This document shows positions 53,582 through 63,038 of a DNA stretch of 64,000 nucleotides, one piece after another. The stretch spans positions 100,635 to 164,634 of the forward strand of contig NZ_JAIWJF010000007.1 of assembly GCF_021654115.1 (NCBI RefSeq), in the 5' to 3' direction. Source of the DNA: Furfurilactobacillus milii. Lineage in GTDB: Bacteria; Bacillota; Bacilli; Lactobacillales; Lactobacillaceae. Under the pieces are notes generated by a model. It was not told where the DNA came from, ran no database searches, and worked only from the letters and a program-made list of their open reading frames with translations. The stretch's first letter is position 1, and the number at the start of each line of letters is the position of its first letter. The translations under genes and the position numbers were made by a program.

Positions 53582-55069
53582 ATGCAATTAAATGATCAGC
53601 AACAAGCTTTGATTGATATTTTGATGCGACAAAACGATTACATCACTGCCCACAAACTTTCTGAGGTCACCAACACATCTACTAAAACGATTTATCGAAA
53701 TGTCCGCAGCATTAATGATAGTTCCGAGTCTGGTGATGTTATTGAGGCAGTACGTGGAAGGGGGTATCGCCTAAATTACGATCGGTATATTTATGAACGG
53801 AATACCAGCGTGGATAACACCTTGGACTATTCACCAATTGAGCGACGGAACCGGATTTTACTGGAGCTATTGTTCAACGCGCCGTTTGATTTAAACGTTG
53901 ACCGCTTGTATGAACATTATTACGTGAGTGAAACGGTGATTGAAAACGATATTTCCTTGATGAATAAGCTAGCGTTGTCTTTTGGACTGGTACTAAAGCA
54001 TCGCTATCGTCGTTTATCTATAACTGGTCCCGAACCAAACATTCGTCAGGCGATTCGAAATACGATCAATAAGGGTGACCTCATGGATAAAGAAAGCATC
54101 GATGATTTTATCGATGATTTCCATGAGCTGTCATCGTTTGATGAGCGGTTTTTAATCGCTCAACTGGAATACTTGGAGCGTTCATTGAAGCTAACGATTC
54201 CTTACCCGTATAACATAAATATTTTTTCACATCTCTATATTTTGATGAGTCGTTTTCGTGAGGGCAAGGTCGTTGATGATCCGGAGCAGAATCGGCTGAC
54301 TGCTGATCAAAAGGCGTTGACAGAGCGCAACCCCAAGTTTGCAGAAGTGGCTCGAGAAATTATCGGGAAAATTGGCCGCTACCTTAACACAACATTGCCT
54401 GCCATCGAAGACTTTTATCTACTTCAGTACATGGTCTCAATGCGGTACGACCGTGAATTGCCGAGTACGAATCATGAAGATCAGTTGGTTGATCAACTTG
54501 TCGTGTTCTATGTCGATGGTTTTGATTTTAATGGCCGTGCCGTGGATCGAACTGCGCTGGTTGCGGATTTACGTAATCATATCAAGCCAATGGTCAATCG
54601 ATTGAAAAATGGCATTTCGGTGGCCAATCATTTATTGAAGGAAATTGGATCCGAATACCCTGATGAACTTGCCCAAGTTAAGCAACTGTCCAGTGAGGCG
54701 CAAACGAAATTTGCTTTGCCAGCAGCGATTAGTGCTGACGAAAGTGGTTTTATTACCCTGTACTTTGCGAAGTATCTAGAGCAGGCTAAGCCGGCCAAAC
54801 GAATTCTCATTATGTGTGCCAGCGGCGTTGGGACATCACAACTGATCCGGGTGAAAGTTCAGAAGGCTTTCCCAGACTTGGATGTGGTGGCCGTTGTTTC
54901 AAAAGACGGGTATCTAAAGCATGCGGCTAACTACGGGCACATTGACCTTATTATCACGACGGTCAACGTAACACCGGCTGACGATACCAGTGTGGTGATG
55001 GTTAGTGCGATGTTTACAAAGGCTGATCGGGATCAAGTCGCTAATTGGATTGAACGGAGGGACAGCTGA
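53582..55069 (+). CDS. PRD-containing transcriptional regulator of the PTS operon (MtlR/LicR-like)
   Basis: A 495-residue activator: HTH_11 (residues 5-65, ITAHKLSEVTNTSTKTIYRNV), a second HTH/Mga-like region (about 85-160), PRD1 (about 180-290; His in NIFSHLYILMSR), PRD2 (about 300-405; His in LRNHIKPMVNRL), and a C-terminal EIIB-like domain with active Cys in ILIMCASGVGTSQLI. The EIIA domain usual at the end of MtlR is missing; it may be the separate next gene. Phosphorylation by HPr/EIIB should tune its activity. The stop overlaps the next start (TGATG). Confidence 0.88.
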   Translation: MQLNDQQQALIDILMRQNDYITAHKLSEVTNTSTKTIYRNVRSINDSSESGDVIEAVRGRGYRLNYDRYIYERNTSVDNTLDYSPIERRNRILLELLFNAPFDLNVDRLYEHYYVSETVIENDISLMNKLALSFGLVLKHRYRRLSITGPEPNIRQAIRNTINKGDLMDKESIDDFIDDFHELSSFDERFLIAQLEYLERSLKLTIPYPYNINIFSHLYILMSRFREGKVVDDPEQNRLTADQKALTERNPKFAEVAREIIGKIGRYLNTTLPAIEDFYLLQYMVSMRYDRELPSTNHEDQLVDQLVVFYVDGFDFNGRAVDRTALVADLRNHIKPMVNRLKNGISVANHLLKEIGSEYPDELAQVKQLSSEAQTKFALPAAISADESGFITLYFAKYLEQAKPAKRILIMCASGVGTSQLIRVKVQKAFPDLDVVAVVSKDGYLKHAANYGHIDLIITTVNVTPADDTSVVMVSAMFTKADRDQVANWIERRDS

Positions 55070-55497
55070 TGATTGATCCGCAAGAGCTATTTTTCATGTC
55101 ACTATCACCTTCAGACAGTTCTTTAGAGACGTTTCAACACATGGCACAACGCTTGAGCCAATTGAATCGCATTAACAACGTGACCGCGTTTAATGACTTG
55201 ATTGTCAAACGTGAGCAACAGGGGATGACCATGATTGCGCCCCAAATCTTAATGCCACACGCTGTGGGATCCGTTGTCCTTAAGAACACAGTTTTGGTTG
55301 GCTTATTTCCCACAGCCCAGCATTGGAACCAAGTACTAAGCGTTCGATTGATTGTGATGCTGGCAACGCCCAATGCCTCCGCGGCACAAACGGATCCGCA
55401 GTTGATGGCTTTGCTAACGAAGCTAGCTGATGAGCAGGTCACAGAAAAATTAGTGGCACAAAAAACGGTGTCACAGGTCCAATTATTATTGCAGTAA
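55069..55497 (+). CDS. PTS EIIA-like protein, probably the detached EIIA domain of the regulator
   Basis: A 142-residue PTS EIIA domain of the fructose/mannitol fold with a candidate phospho-His in ILMPHAVG. It starts on the last base of the regulator stop codon, and the regulator lacks its usual C-terminal EIIA. This suggests a gene split with translational coupling. A second full EIIA follows. It may signal to the regulator rather than transport sugar. Confidence 0.72.
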   Translation: MIDPQELFFMSLSPSDSSLETFQHMAQRLSQLNRINNVTAFNDLIVKREQQGMTMIAPQILMPHAVGSVVLKNTVLVGLFPTAQHWNQVLSVRLIVMLATPNASAAQTDPQLMALLTKLADEQVTEKLVAQKTVSQVQLLLQ

Positions 55498-55521
55498 AAG
55501 AAGTGAAAGGGGTAGTCGCAC

Positions 55522-55974
55522 GTGTATTTTGACAAAGATGTGATTTTATTCGACCAGTCAATGACCGATCAAACCACAGCCTTAACGACGTTAGCCGATG
55601 CATTACAAAAAGCTGGCGTTGTTAAACCAAGTTTTAAAGAAGGCATTTTAAGTCGTGAAAAGCAATTTCCAACGGGATTGCTTGCACCATCAATGGGAGT
55701 GGCCATTCCGCATACGGACGCGGTTCACGTGATTAAACCACAAATTGGCTTCCTTCAATTAAGGGAACCAGTTCATTTTAATCAAATGGGCGACAACGCC
55801 GACGTATCAGCTAAATTGATTTTTATGTTGGCACTGAATGATCCTGATTTGCAGTTAGCGATGCTGCAGCGGTTAATGGGACTATTCCAGAACGATGACC
55901 TAATGAAGAAGTTGACGACTATCAGTACTACTGCTGACTTCAAAGACATTATGAAACAAGCAGAGATTGATTAA
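55522..55974 (+). CDS. gatA: PTS galactitol/fructose-type EIIA component
   Basis: A 150-residue phosphocarrier: LSREKQFPTGLLAPSMGVAIPHTD holds the phosphorylated His (in IPHTD). It accepts phosphate from HPr and passes it to EIIB. GTG start at 55522 with AAAGGGG upstream. It belongs with gatC and gatB downstream. Confidence 0.86.
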   Translation: MYFDKDVILFDQSMTDQTTALTTLADALQKAGVVKPSFKEGILSREKQFPTGLLAPSMGVAIPHTDAVHVIKPQIGFLQLREPVHFNQMGDNADVSAKLIFMLALNDPDLQLAMLQRLMGLFQNDDLMKKLTTISTTADFKDIMKQAEID

Positions 55975-55991
55975 TTATTGGAGGAATTGTA

Positions 55992-57335
55992 ATGGCAGCG
56001 TTACAGTGGTTTGTTAATTTAGGAGCGAGTGTTATGCTCCCAGTTTTATTATTTATTTTTGCACTTATTTTACGCATCAAACCCGGTAAGGCATTCAAGG
56101 CTGGGTTAACGGTCGGGGTTGGGTTCGTTGGTCTAAACTTGGTCATCAGTCTGTTGACTAAAAACCTTGGACCGGCCGCTCAAGCGATGGTTAAAAATTT
56201 TGGTCTGCATCTGACCTCTATTGACATTGGTTGGCCCGCAGCATCTGCCATCGCCTACGGAACTGTTTTAGGTAGTTTGGCAATTCCAGTTGGGGTTATT
56301 GCAAACGTCATCTTGTTACTAGTTGGCTTGACGAAAACATTGGACGTCGATGTTTGGAATTACTGGCACATAGCTTTTACAGGTTCACTTGTCTATGTTG
56401 TGACACATGATTTTGCCCTCGGGTTATTTACCATGATTGTTCACGTTATGTTGATTTATTTATTGGCGGATTTAGCTGCGCCAACCGTTCAGAAGTATTA
56501 CGGATTGGAAGGTATTTCATTCCCACAAGGGGCCTCAGCACCTGGCTTCTTGATGGCATTGCCATTAAACTGGTTGTTTGACCGCATTCCTGGGATCAAC
56601 AAGGTTAAGATTACCCCAGAAACAGTCCAAAAGCGGATGGGTATCTTTGGTGATTCAACTGTCATTGGTTTGGTAATTGGATTAGTCATCGGTGCTCTAG
56701 CACATTACTCAGTTGCTAAAACCCTCCAACTTGGTGTTAACACCGCTGCCGTCTTGTTATTGATGCCACGGATGGTGTCCTTATTGATGGAAGGTTTGAC
56801 ACCAATTTCAGAAGGGGCCAACGCCTTTGTTCAGAAACGGTTCCCTGGTCGTGACTTATACATTGGGATGGATAGTGCTTTGGCTGTTGGACAGCAAGCT
56901 GTTTTATCTTCAGCTTTGATCTTGGTGCCACTAACACTGTTGATTGCCGTTATTTTACCTGGTAACACTGTGTTGCCATTCGGTGATTTGGCAACCATTC
57001 CATTCATGATTGCTGTTATGGCCGCTGTTTTCCGTGGTGATATTTTACGGACTATCTTGGGCGGTATTGTCGATATCGTGGTTAGTTTGTACATTGCATC
57101 ATGGGTTGCACCGCTGGTTACCGCTGCCGCAAAGGGCGCTCACTTCAGTCTGCAAGGGAATTCTTCCATTTCTGTATTAAGTGATGGTGGGACTTGGACC
57201 ACATTGTTAATTGTTGGTTTGGGCAAACTGATCAGCTGGGGTGGTATTGGTTTAATTGGTATCGTGGTATTAGGTTTGATGATTTGGCAAAACAAATTCC
57301 GTAAAACTGCAACAACGGTTTCAGATAAAAAGTAA
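55992..57335 (+). CDS. gatC: PTS galactitol-type permease EIIC (GatC)
   Basis: A 447-residue membrane transporter with about ten helices. GatC features include the N-terminal GASVMLPVLLFIFALILR, KAGLTVGVGFVGLNLV and GMDSALAVGQQAV (the PTS EIIC-Gat core). It imports a polyol or pentitol with coupled phosphorylation; the exact sugar is not evident because no metabolic enzyme gene is included. RBS TTGGAGGAATTG. Confidence 0.92.
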   Translation: MAALQWFVNLGASVMLPVLLFIFALILRIKPGKAFKAGLTVGVGFVGLNLVISLLTKNLGPAAQAMVKNFGLHLTSIDIGWPAASAIAYGTVLGSLAIPVGVIANVILLLVGLTKTLDVDVWNYWHIAFTGSLVYVVTHDFALGLFTMIVHVMLIYLLADLAAPTVQKYYGLEGISFPQGASAPGFLMALPLNWLFDRIPGINKVKITPETVQKRMGIFGDSTVIGLVIGLVIGALAHYSVAKTLQLGVNTAAVLLLMPRMVSLLMEGLTPISEGANAFVQKRFPGRDLYIGMDSALAVGQQAVLSSALILVPLTLLIAVILPGNTVLPFGDLATIPFMIAVMAAVFRGDILRTILGGIVDIVVSLYIASWVAPLVTAAAKGAHFSLQGNSSISVLSDGGTWTTLLIVGLGKLISWGGIGLIGIVVLGLMIWQNKFRKTATTVSDKK

Positions 57336-57381
57336 CGTTTGAATTAGTTGTTCAGGAAACTCGACATTGGAGGTCGAAAAT

Positions 57382-57669
57382 ATGAAAACATTAATGGTAG
57401 TTTGTGGCTCTGGCGTGGCAACATCCACGGTTGTTACAGGAAAAATCAAGAATTGGTTAGCTGACGAAGGCTTTGATGGTCAAGTCAAGATGTTGCAAAG
57501 CAAAATTTCTGACGAAGTTAACCACATCGATGATTACGATGCTGTTGTTAGTACTACGCTAGTACCAGACAACGTTAAGGATAAGGTTATTAATGGGGTT
57601 CCATTATTAACCGGTATGAATACGCAAGCTGTCTACGATCAAATTACTGAGAAACTCGAATTAAAATAA
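57382..57669 (+). CDS. gatB: PTS galactitol-type EIIB (GatB)
   Basis: A 95-residue EIIB with the phosphocysteine motif LMVVCGSGVATSTVV near the start. ATG 57382 is 8 bases from GGAGG. It is the last gene of the operon. Gene order A-C-B is unusual but the set is complete. Confidence 0.92.
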   Translation: MKTLMVVCGSGVATSTVVTGKIKNWLADEGFDGQVKMLQSKISDEVNHIDDYDAVVSTTLVPDNVKDKVINGVPLLTGMNTQAVYDQITEKLELK

Positions 57670-57677
57670 TTCAAATT

Positions 57678-57717
57678 AAAAACGCTCATCTAGAATTTTT
57701 TCTAGATGGGCGTTTTT
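57678..57717 (+). terminator. intrinsic terminator of the PTS operon
   Basis: AAAAACGC-t-CATCTAGA pairs with TCTAGATG-g-GCGTTTTTT. Confidence 0.9.
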
Positions 57718-57782
57718 TGCTGTTATTTGTAGTCTATGAGCCTCAAGTTTTTACCGCAGTGAATGGCCTAGCATTTAAAATG

Positions 57783-58520
57783 TTAAATAAACATTTTTAC
57801 CCCAAAATAAATAATGAGCAGTCCCAAGAAGGGAGTTAGCACACGATTTACTCGACGCAAATCAAGGTGTTGAATAATCACCGGCGTAATCACCGCGCCA
57901 ACGATAGCGCCCAGCATCAGCAACCAACCTGCTTGCCAAGCAAACGTACTGATAAATAAGTGACCGATTAGGCTAATTGATGACATGGTCATGAGCACAT
58001 ATGTAGCCGTACCTGCGGATTCAACGGCAGTTAATCCTAATAATGTGAGACCTGCAGCTGTTGTTGCACCGCCGCTTAAACCGCCGATGCCGACCATTAG
58101 ACCACTTAGTAAACCAAAAAATCGCGCCAACCATACCTGTGTTGAGTCTGTGTGAGTATTGTGCGTTTGATGAATTGATTTAAACAAAACCATTGCGCCC
58201 ATAACAATGAAAATGGTGCCGACAATCCAGTTGTACAGTGTTTTAGGGATGAATTGTGCGCTGTATGTACCGATTAAAATGCCAGGTATAGCGGCGACAA
58301 TCATTTGGTTGCCGACATGAAAATTAACGTTTTTAACACGTAATTGTGTCAGAAAACCGAAGAATAAGGCCGGTAATGCTACGAGTAATGACGTTGGTAC
58401 TGCAACCGCAGATGACAAGCCTAATTGGCTGGTCAACACTCCGAGGTATAAAGCAGCACCGCCACCACCAATCAAGCTAACAAAAATTCCAATTACTAAA
58501 CCATAGGCAAAAATGAGCAT
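57783..58520 (-). CDS. TauE/SafE family sulfite/organosulfur exporter-like permease
   Basis: A 245-residue protein with about eight helices and the two family glycine-rich motifs: FVSLIGGGGAALYLGVL near the start and GLMVGIGGLSGGATTAAGL in the middle. Start 58520 is chosen because AAGAAGG precedes it; upstream ATGs at 58553 and 58571 are less likely. It is divergent from a TetR gene, which probably represses it. The substrate is unknown. Confidence 0.87.
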   Translation of the reverse strand: MLIFAYGLVIGIFVSLIGGGGAALYLGVLTSQLGLSSAVAVPTSLLVALPALFFGFLTQLRVKNVNFHVGNQMIVAAIPGILIGTYSAQFIPKTLYNWIVGTIFIVMGAMVLFKSIHQTHNTHTDSTQVWLARFFGLLSGLMVGIGGLSGGATTAAGLTLLGLTAVESAGTATYVLMTMSSISLIGHLFISTFAWQAGWLLMLGAIVGAVITPVIIQHLDLRRVNRVLTPFLGLLIIYFGVKMFI

Positions 58521-58635
58521 TAGATAAACCTTCTTTGCGTTAAGAGTCTGCATTGATAATAAACGGAGCATACTCCATTTGTCAAGAACACGCTTTTAGC
58601 GTATGGTACTAGTTGTAATAATGGAGGGCTAATTG

Positions 58636-59199
58636 ATGCGAAAAGATGCGCAAATTAATCAGCAAAAAATCTTAAATGCCGCTGCCAAGTTATTTAAGGA
58701 AAGAGCGGTTTCAACTGTCAGCATGAAGGACATTGCGCAAGTCGCCGGCATTGGAACAGGTACGCTATACCGTAACTTTCCAAATAAGAGTGAACTTTGC
58801 ATGGCACTGTCACTTGACTACATTCAGCAATTTATCACGGGTGAAGAGGCACAACTGCATAATTCTGCGTCATCGGTAACTAAACAGTTCGAGAATTTTT
58901 TGACTCGATGGCTTGAGTTTCGTGAGCGTAGAATACAGTTGTTGACTGAAATTGAAACTGGGCCATCTGTCATGAGCACGTTTTATCACAGCCCGTTATA
59001 TCAACAGTTAGTTAACTTGACCATGCAGGCACTAAAACCAATCAGCGATAACATTAGCGAGAGCGAATTGAAATTTCGAGCCGACATGCTTATTTCAATG
59101 CTGAAAAGTGATAGCTATGCTTACCAACGTGAGCAGGGACTGACCCGTGAACAAATTGCGATTAACATTAGTCACTTGATGATAAAAAGGTGTGACTAG
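58636..59199 (+). CDS. TetR-family regulator, divergent from the TauE-like gene
   Basis: A 187-residue repressor: N-terminal HTH (VSMKDIAQVAGIGTGTLYRNFPNKSEL) and a helical ligand domain. ATG 58636, with GGAGGG 8 bases upstream; TTG one codon earlier is possible. The 115-bp divergent region contains GGAGcataCTCC and an AGCGTA-rich stretch that may hold the operator. Confidence 0.9.
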   Translation: MRKDAQINQQKILNAAAKLFKERAVSTVSMKDIAQVAGIGTGTLYRNFPNKSELCMALSLDYIQQFITGEEAQLHNSASSVTKQFENFLTRWLEFRERRIQLLTEIETGPSVMSTFYHSPLYQQLVNLTMQALKPISDNISESELKFRADMLISMLKSDSYAYQREQGLTREQIAINISHLMIKRCD

Positions 59200-59304
59200 T
59201 TCAGGTCTAAAAGAAAAATATGAGTTTGTTGAAACTGGATGAAATGTATCAGGTCCCCCGCACGATGATTGAGTTTGATTGCAAGTAGTCAACGAAACTC
59301 AGGC

Positions 59305-59357
59305 AACACGAATAAGGCGTTCATGGGTAATTCTCCCATGAACGCCTTATTCGTGTT
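59305..59357. repeat. perfect 23-bp inverted repeat with 7-base loop
   Basis: AACACGAATAAGGCGTTCATGGG-N7-CCCATGAACGCC and onward is fully complementary over 23 bp (59305-59327 and 59335-59357). No T run follows in either direction, so it is not a typical terminator. It lies in a 560-bp gene-poor stretch between a TetR gene and an ABC operon. No gene is seen in 59200-59760 otherwise. Confidence 0.85.
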
Positions 59358-59493
59358 AGGTGATCAGAAGCCAGTGTTATGTCTCACATTTAAGGTGATT
59401 TTTCATCCGCATGACCTTTTGCGGGTAAAGAAAAATTGTTTGTTGTCGATTCACCAGGATTTGAGTTGGGTCATTATATTCCAGCATCTACAC

Positions 59494-59522
59494 GAAAATA
59501 GCCCTTAATTTGGGCGTTTTTT
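59494..59522 (+). terminator. short intrinsic terminator
   Basis: GCCC-ttaattt-GGGC followed by GTTTTTT. No upstream gene is recognised beyond the region of the 23-bp repeat. Confidence 0.55.
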
Positions 59523-59760
59523 GTTACCACTTGTAGACGAATCGATTAGAAAGAGAGATGGAAAGGTGGTTATCGTCATTTTCCACTATGCAACCTAACT
59601 GAACGTTGGTATGTCGGCGTTTGCACTTTGATTGCGTCACCACCAGTTGCGCGAATGTGGCTTTCAATTTGCGGAAAAGTAGTATTTGTTTGCTTGTCTG
59701 CGAGCGGATTTATAGCAAATAGTGGAGGTAGTCAAAAAGCAATTTGGAGGGTGAATTATT

Positions 59761-60648
59761 ATGCTCAAAGTTCAAAACGTAACGACCTATATTGGTCGAA
59801 CTAAAATCGTCAAACGTGCGTCCTTTGACATTAATGCGGGAAATATTGTTGGGTTGATTGGACCCAATGGTGCCGGAAAAACGACCATTATGAAAACTAT
59901 TCTTGGACTGACTAAATTTGAAGGTAGTATTCAAATCAATCACCAACCCGTTACAGAAAATCAACACGAGGCACTGAACAGCGTTGGTGCGTTGATTGAG
60001 CACCCAGCAATTTATCCATTTTTATCAGGTCGCCAAAATCTAGCGCTTTATTCTCATGATCATCAAGACATGGCGCGACTTATTGCTGATTTGGGGATGA
60101 CTGACTACATTCAGCAAAAAGCAAAAGGCTATTCACTGGGAATGAAGCAGAAGTTGGGCATTGCCATCGCGTTGTTGAACCATCCCCAGCTAGTTATTCT
60201 AGATGAACCAATGAACGGGTTGGATGTTGAAGCAACGATTGGTGTCCGCAAACTTATCAAGCAATATGCCGATCAAGGAACTGCATTCCTAATTTCAAGC
60301 CACATTCTGAGTGAACTGCAAAAGGTTATGACGCATGTGGTGCTCATTAATCATGGTCAAATCATTGTGAACCAGCCGTTTGAGAAATTTGAACAACTAC
60401 ATCATCGAGATTACAAACTTTTAACAGAAAACGATGTGTTAACTGCGCAGGTATTGAAACAGCGGGCAATTCATTACAAACAAGAGGGCAATACTTTTAG
60501 GGTTAAGCGAGACAACATTTTTGATGTTCAGGATGCCTTGTATCAGCAGCAGATTCACCTCAAGGAACTGGCGCCAATTGAAACTAATTTTGAACAAGTT
60601 GTGGTCACGATTCTTGAACAGCAGCGGAGGGCCGATCATGAAGCGTAG
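59761..60648 (+). CDS. ABC transporter ATP-binding protein, BcrA-like
   Basis: A 295-residue ATPase: Walker A GLIGPNGAGKTT (near 33-43), signature YSLGMKQKLGIA (the SLGM variant typical of bacitracin/lantibiotic exporters), Walker B LVILDEPMNGLD, H-loop ISSHILSEL, then a C-terminal extension (about 215-295). RBS TTGGAGGG. First gene of a four-gene unit with two permeases and an XRE regulator; role may be antimicrobial peptide resistance, but that is inferred. Confidence 0.88.
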   Translation: MLKVQNVTTYIGRTKIVKRASFDINAGNIVGLIGPNGAGKTTIMKTILGLTKFEGSIQINHQPVTENQHEALNSVGALIEHPAIYPFLSGRQNLALYSHDHQDMARLIADLGMTDYIQQKAKGYSLGMKQKLGIAIALLNHPQLVILDEPMNGLDVEATIGVRKLIKQYADQGTAFLISSHILSELQKVMTHVVLINHGQIIVNQPFEKFEQLHHRDYKLLTENDVLTAQVLKQRAIHYKQEGNTFRVKRDNIFDVQDALYQQQIHLKELAPIETNFEQVVVTILEQQRRADHEA

Positions 60649-61396
60649 TCTACTTGAAGAAACCTTTAAATTTATTCACCAAAGAACGTTTGTCGGCGGT
60701 ATCGTTCTGTTAGTTATTTTAATGTTGTACAACGTGTTAACGGTGCGTGTAAATACAACTACTTTAGTCTTTGAGTTCGGCGCCGTTCAGTGGATTCCAG
60801 TGATTATTATTGGCGTTGCGTCAACCTTTTTAGCGATGGAATACCAGTATCACACCATTCTTGTGGTGTTATATAAGAATTCTCACAAGTGGCAAACGTA
60901 CTTGGCAAAACTAGTAGTTGTTTGGCTATACAGTCTTTTATTAACGGTGGTTGCCGTTGTTTTAACGTTCGTTTTGAAATTCTTGATGGTTGGGCGTCAG
61001 TACGGGTGGTTCACGTATTCCACTGGACAGCCTACGCGCATTAACTTGTTGCTTGGTAATGTTATCGGAACGTTAGTTTATAGTCTTTTTATTGTGACGT
61101 TGGCTTTTCTACTGATTACACTCTTAAAAATGAACACTGCCGTTATCGGTATTGGATTAGCACTGGGTTTTCTCGGTGCGTCCATTTCGGTGGCCCTCAT
61201 GGATTCGTTTACTTCTTTGACAACAGTTGTGCGCTGGAATCCATTAAACATGATTTTTGTAACACAGCAATTGGCCAATTCACCGTATGCCAACATGTCT
61301 CACTTGAATAACTTAGAAATCGTCGTGGCTAATCTGATTTACGCTGCTGGTTTTGGATTTATTGGCTATCAATTGTTCAAACGACGATACGTTTGA
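60638..61396 (+). CDS. ABC-2 type permease, first
   Basis: A 252-residue membrane protein with six helices. ATG 60638 has GGAGG 7 bases upstream and overlaps the ATPase end by 11 bases; a longer frame from 60521 covers the ATPase gene and is not likely. It resembles the next gene in layout (helix 1 after LLEETFKFIHQR; conserved SxFLAMEYQYHTILVVLYK). Confidence 0.82.
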   Translation: MKRSLLEETFKFIHQRTFVGGIVLLVILMLYNVLTVRVNTTTLVFEFGAVQWIPVIIIGVASTFLAMEYQYHTILVVLYKNSHKWQTYLAKLVVVWLYSLLLTVVAVVLTFVLKFLMVGRQYGWFTYSTGQPTRINLLLGNVIGTLVYSLFIVTLAFLLITLLKMNTAVIGIGLALGFLGASISVALMDSFTSLTTVVRWNPLNMIFVTQQLANSPYANMSHLNNLEIVVANLIYAAGFGFIGYQLFKRRYV

Positions 61397-61421
61397 TCTC
61401 GCGTAGGGAAGGGGCAATAAA

Positions 61422-62186
61422 ATGCGTTTTAGTCTATACCAAGAGTTTTATAAATTAATTCATCAAAAGATGGTTTGGATTTCACCATTAGTCTTGCTTG
61501 GACTGATGGTGACAACGGGATTCACGATTGGCTATAATGAAAGTAAGTTACTAATGACGACTTGTTACGATGCGCCTGATTGGATCATATTGATTTTGGC
61601 TGTAGTTGGGGCGACATTTTTCTCAATGGAATTTCAAAATAATGCCATTTTAACGTTGATTTATAAGTCCGCTAATAAGCGGACAGTGTATTTCTCAAAG
61701 TATATTGTGATTTTAGGCTACAACATTTTGCTGCACGCTATTGCAACGGCTTTTACAATTATTCTAGGGATGACGCCGCTCAGTCGCCCAGTTTCGTGGT
61801 CAACAGTTTATCTGTATCACCAACCATTGTGGGAGAACATGTTGAAGACGTCTGCAATAGATGTGCTGACAACGACGTTCATTATTAGCCTGATTTTTTT
61901 GCTGTCTTGTTTGATTAACAACAATGCCGTCGTGATTAGTGTGAATCTGCTGATGATTTTTGTTGGCCAGTTTATTTCCGCTAGCTTACTCAATGGCAAT
62001 AAGGCAGTACATATTTTACGGTGGAATCCGTTTAACTTAACGAATTTAACGCGGCAATACTACAATTACGCGACTTACGTTGATACGAGTCATCTCTCGA
62101 ATGTGCAGCTGCTTTGTAGTACCACAAGCTACATTGGGATTTTCGTGACGGTTGGTTATTTAATCTTTAGAAAGAAACGCTTTTAA
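61422..62186 (+). CDS. ABC-2 type permease, second
   Basis: A 254-residue membrane protein with six helices, paralogous to the previous permease (LYQEFYKLIHQKM, FFSMEFQNNAILTLIYKSANKR, VLRWNPFNLTNLT). The heteromeric pair likely forms the channel for the BcrA-like ATPase. Preceded by GGGAAGGGGC. Confidence 0.82.
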   Translation: MRFSLYQEFYKLIHQKMVWISPLVLLGLMVTTGFTIGYNESKLLMTTCYDAPDWIILILAVVGATFFSMEFQNNAILTLIYKSANKRTVYFSKYIVILGYNILLHAIATAFTIILGMTPLSRPVSWSTVYLYHQPLWENMLKTSAIDVLTTTFIISLIFLLSCLINNNAVVISVNLLMIFVGQFISASLLNGNKAVHILRWNPFNLTNLTRQYYNYATYVDTSHLSNVQLLCSTTSYIGIFVTVGYLIFRKKRF

Positions 62187-62207
62187 ATTGATGGAGGATT
62201 TTCAACA

Positions 62208-62579
62208 ATGAACAAATTTCCGGCGCAACTGAAAAAGATGCGTAAAGAAACCAACACCACTCAAGACGATTTGGCGAGCAAACTGTTTGTAACCCGTCAG
62301 GCAATTTCCAAGTGGGAGTCAGGGGATGCCACGCCTGATTTAGCAAACTTAATTAAGCTCACTGATATTTTCAATGTTAGTTTGGACACACTGGTTTTTG
62401 GCACTGAAGAACAGGATGCTAAAGTCGATCCTACTCAATTCACATATGATCCCAGGAAGAATCGTTATGTCCGGCGATTTGGCAAGATGAACTTTTGGGA
62501 TTTTATGTCAGGGTACTGGTGGGTTATTTTGGTAATTATTTTGCTATTGGGCTGGTTCCCTACTTTATGGGGCCACTAA
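62208..62579 (+). CDS. XRE-family regulator with C-terminal membrane helix
   Basis: A 123-residue protein: HTH (TTQDDLASKLFVTRQAISKWE, near 17-37) and a single C-terminal helix (WWVILVIILLLGWFPTLW) with a Trp-rich start. Membrane-anchored XRE regulators of this type often sense envelope signals. RBS ATGGAGG. Last gene of the ABC unit and a likely regulator of it. Confidence 0.85.
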   Translation: MNKFPAQLKKMRKETNTTQDDLASKLFVTRQAISKWESGDATPDLANLIKLTDIFNVSLDTLVFGTEEQDAKVDPTQFTYDPRKNRYVRRFGKMNFWDFMSGYWWVILVIILLLGWFPTLWGH

Positions 62580-62610
62580 TATTGATAGCAAGAGAATTAT
62601 ATAATTCAGA

Positions 62611-62655
62611 TGTAACAAGCCCCTCAATCACTTGTCGGTTGAAGGGCTTGTACAC
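62611..62655 (+). terminator. hairpin after the ABC operon (weak terminator)
   Basis: ACAAGCCC-c-TCAA pairs with TTGA-a-GGGCTTGT; outer TGTA/TACA extends it. No T run follows. Confidence 0.5.
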
Positions 62656-62718
62656 TGTTTGAGGGTATTAAATGAAACTTGACTGAAATACTTGGGTGTT
62701 AGGGAAAAGAACTGAATA

Positions 62719-63036
62719 ATGATGAACGATAAGGTATATCAAGCGTCACCAATTAAGCAATCCATCGATAAAGAACAACGACTGGCGACACTATCAACTA
62801 TTAAAAAAAGTGTGTGCTATACAGAGTTAGTGTATCAGCGGGTGAATAAGAAATTAAATGATAAGTTATCAATTTCAGATATCGAAAGGATGGTAAGTGA
62901 AATACTAACTGATTCAGCTACTACGTTGAAACAAAAAGGCAAGAACTATTACATAACAAACTCGAACTATTTCGTACAGCTAGTGATCAATTCGCGGACT
63001 TTTCGGTTAATCACAGTTAATCGAGTGAAAATTTAA
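62719..63036 (+). CDS. DUF3781 family protein
   Basis: A 105-residue soluble protein matching the DUF3781 pattern: SVCYTELVYQRVNKKLN, ISDIERMVSEIL, KQKGKNYYITN and a C-terminal FRLITVNRVKI. Start at ATG 62719; AGGGAAAAG lies rather far upstream, so the next ATG (62722) is equally possible. Members occur as single genes in many lactic bacteria; function unknown. A structured RNA-like element follows directly. Confidence 0.78.
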   Translation: MMNDKVYQASPIKQSIDKEQRLATLSTIKKSVCYTELVYQRVNKKLNDKLSISDIERMVSEILTDSATTLKQKGKNYYITNSNYFVQLVINSRTFRLITVNRVKI

Positions 63037-63038
63037 AA

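Noticed and set aside
59269..59508. 79-codon ORF through the 23-bp inverted repeat, considered as a LytTR or transposase remnant
   Set aside because: No recognisable motif; the frame is open by chance across the palindrome.
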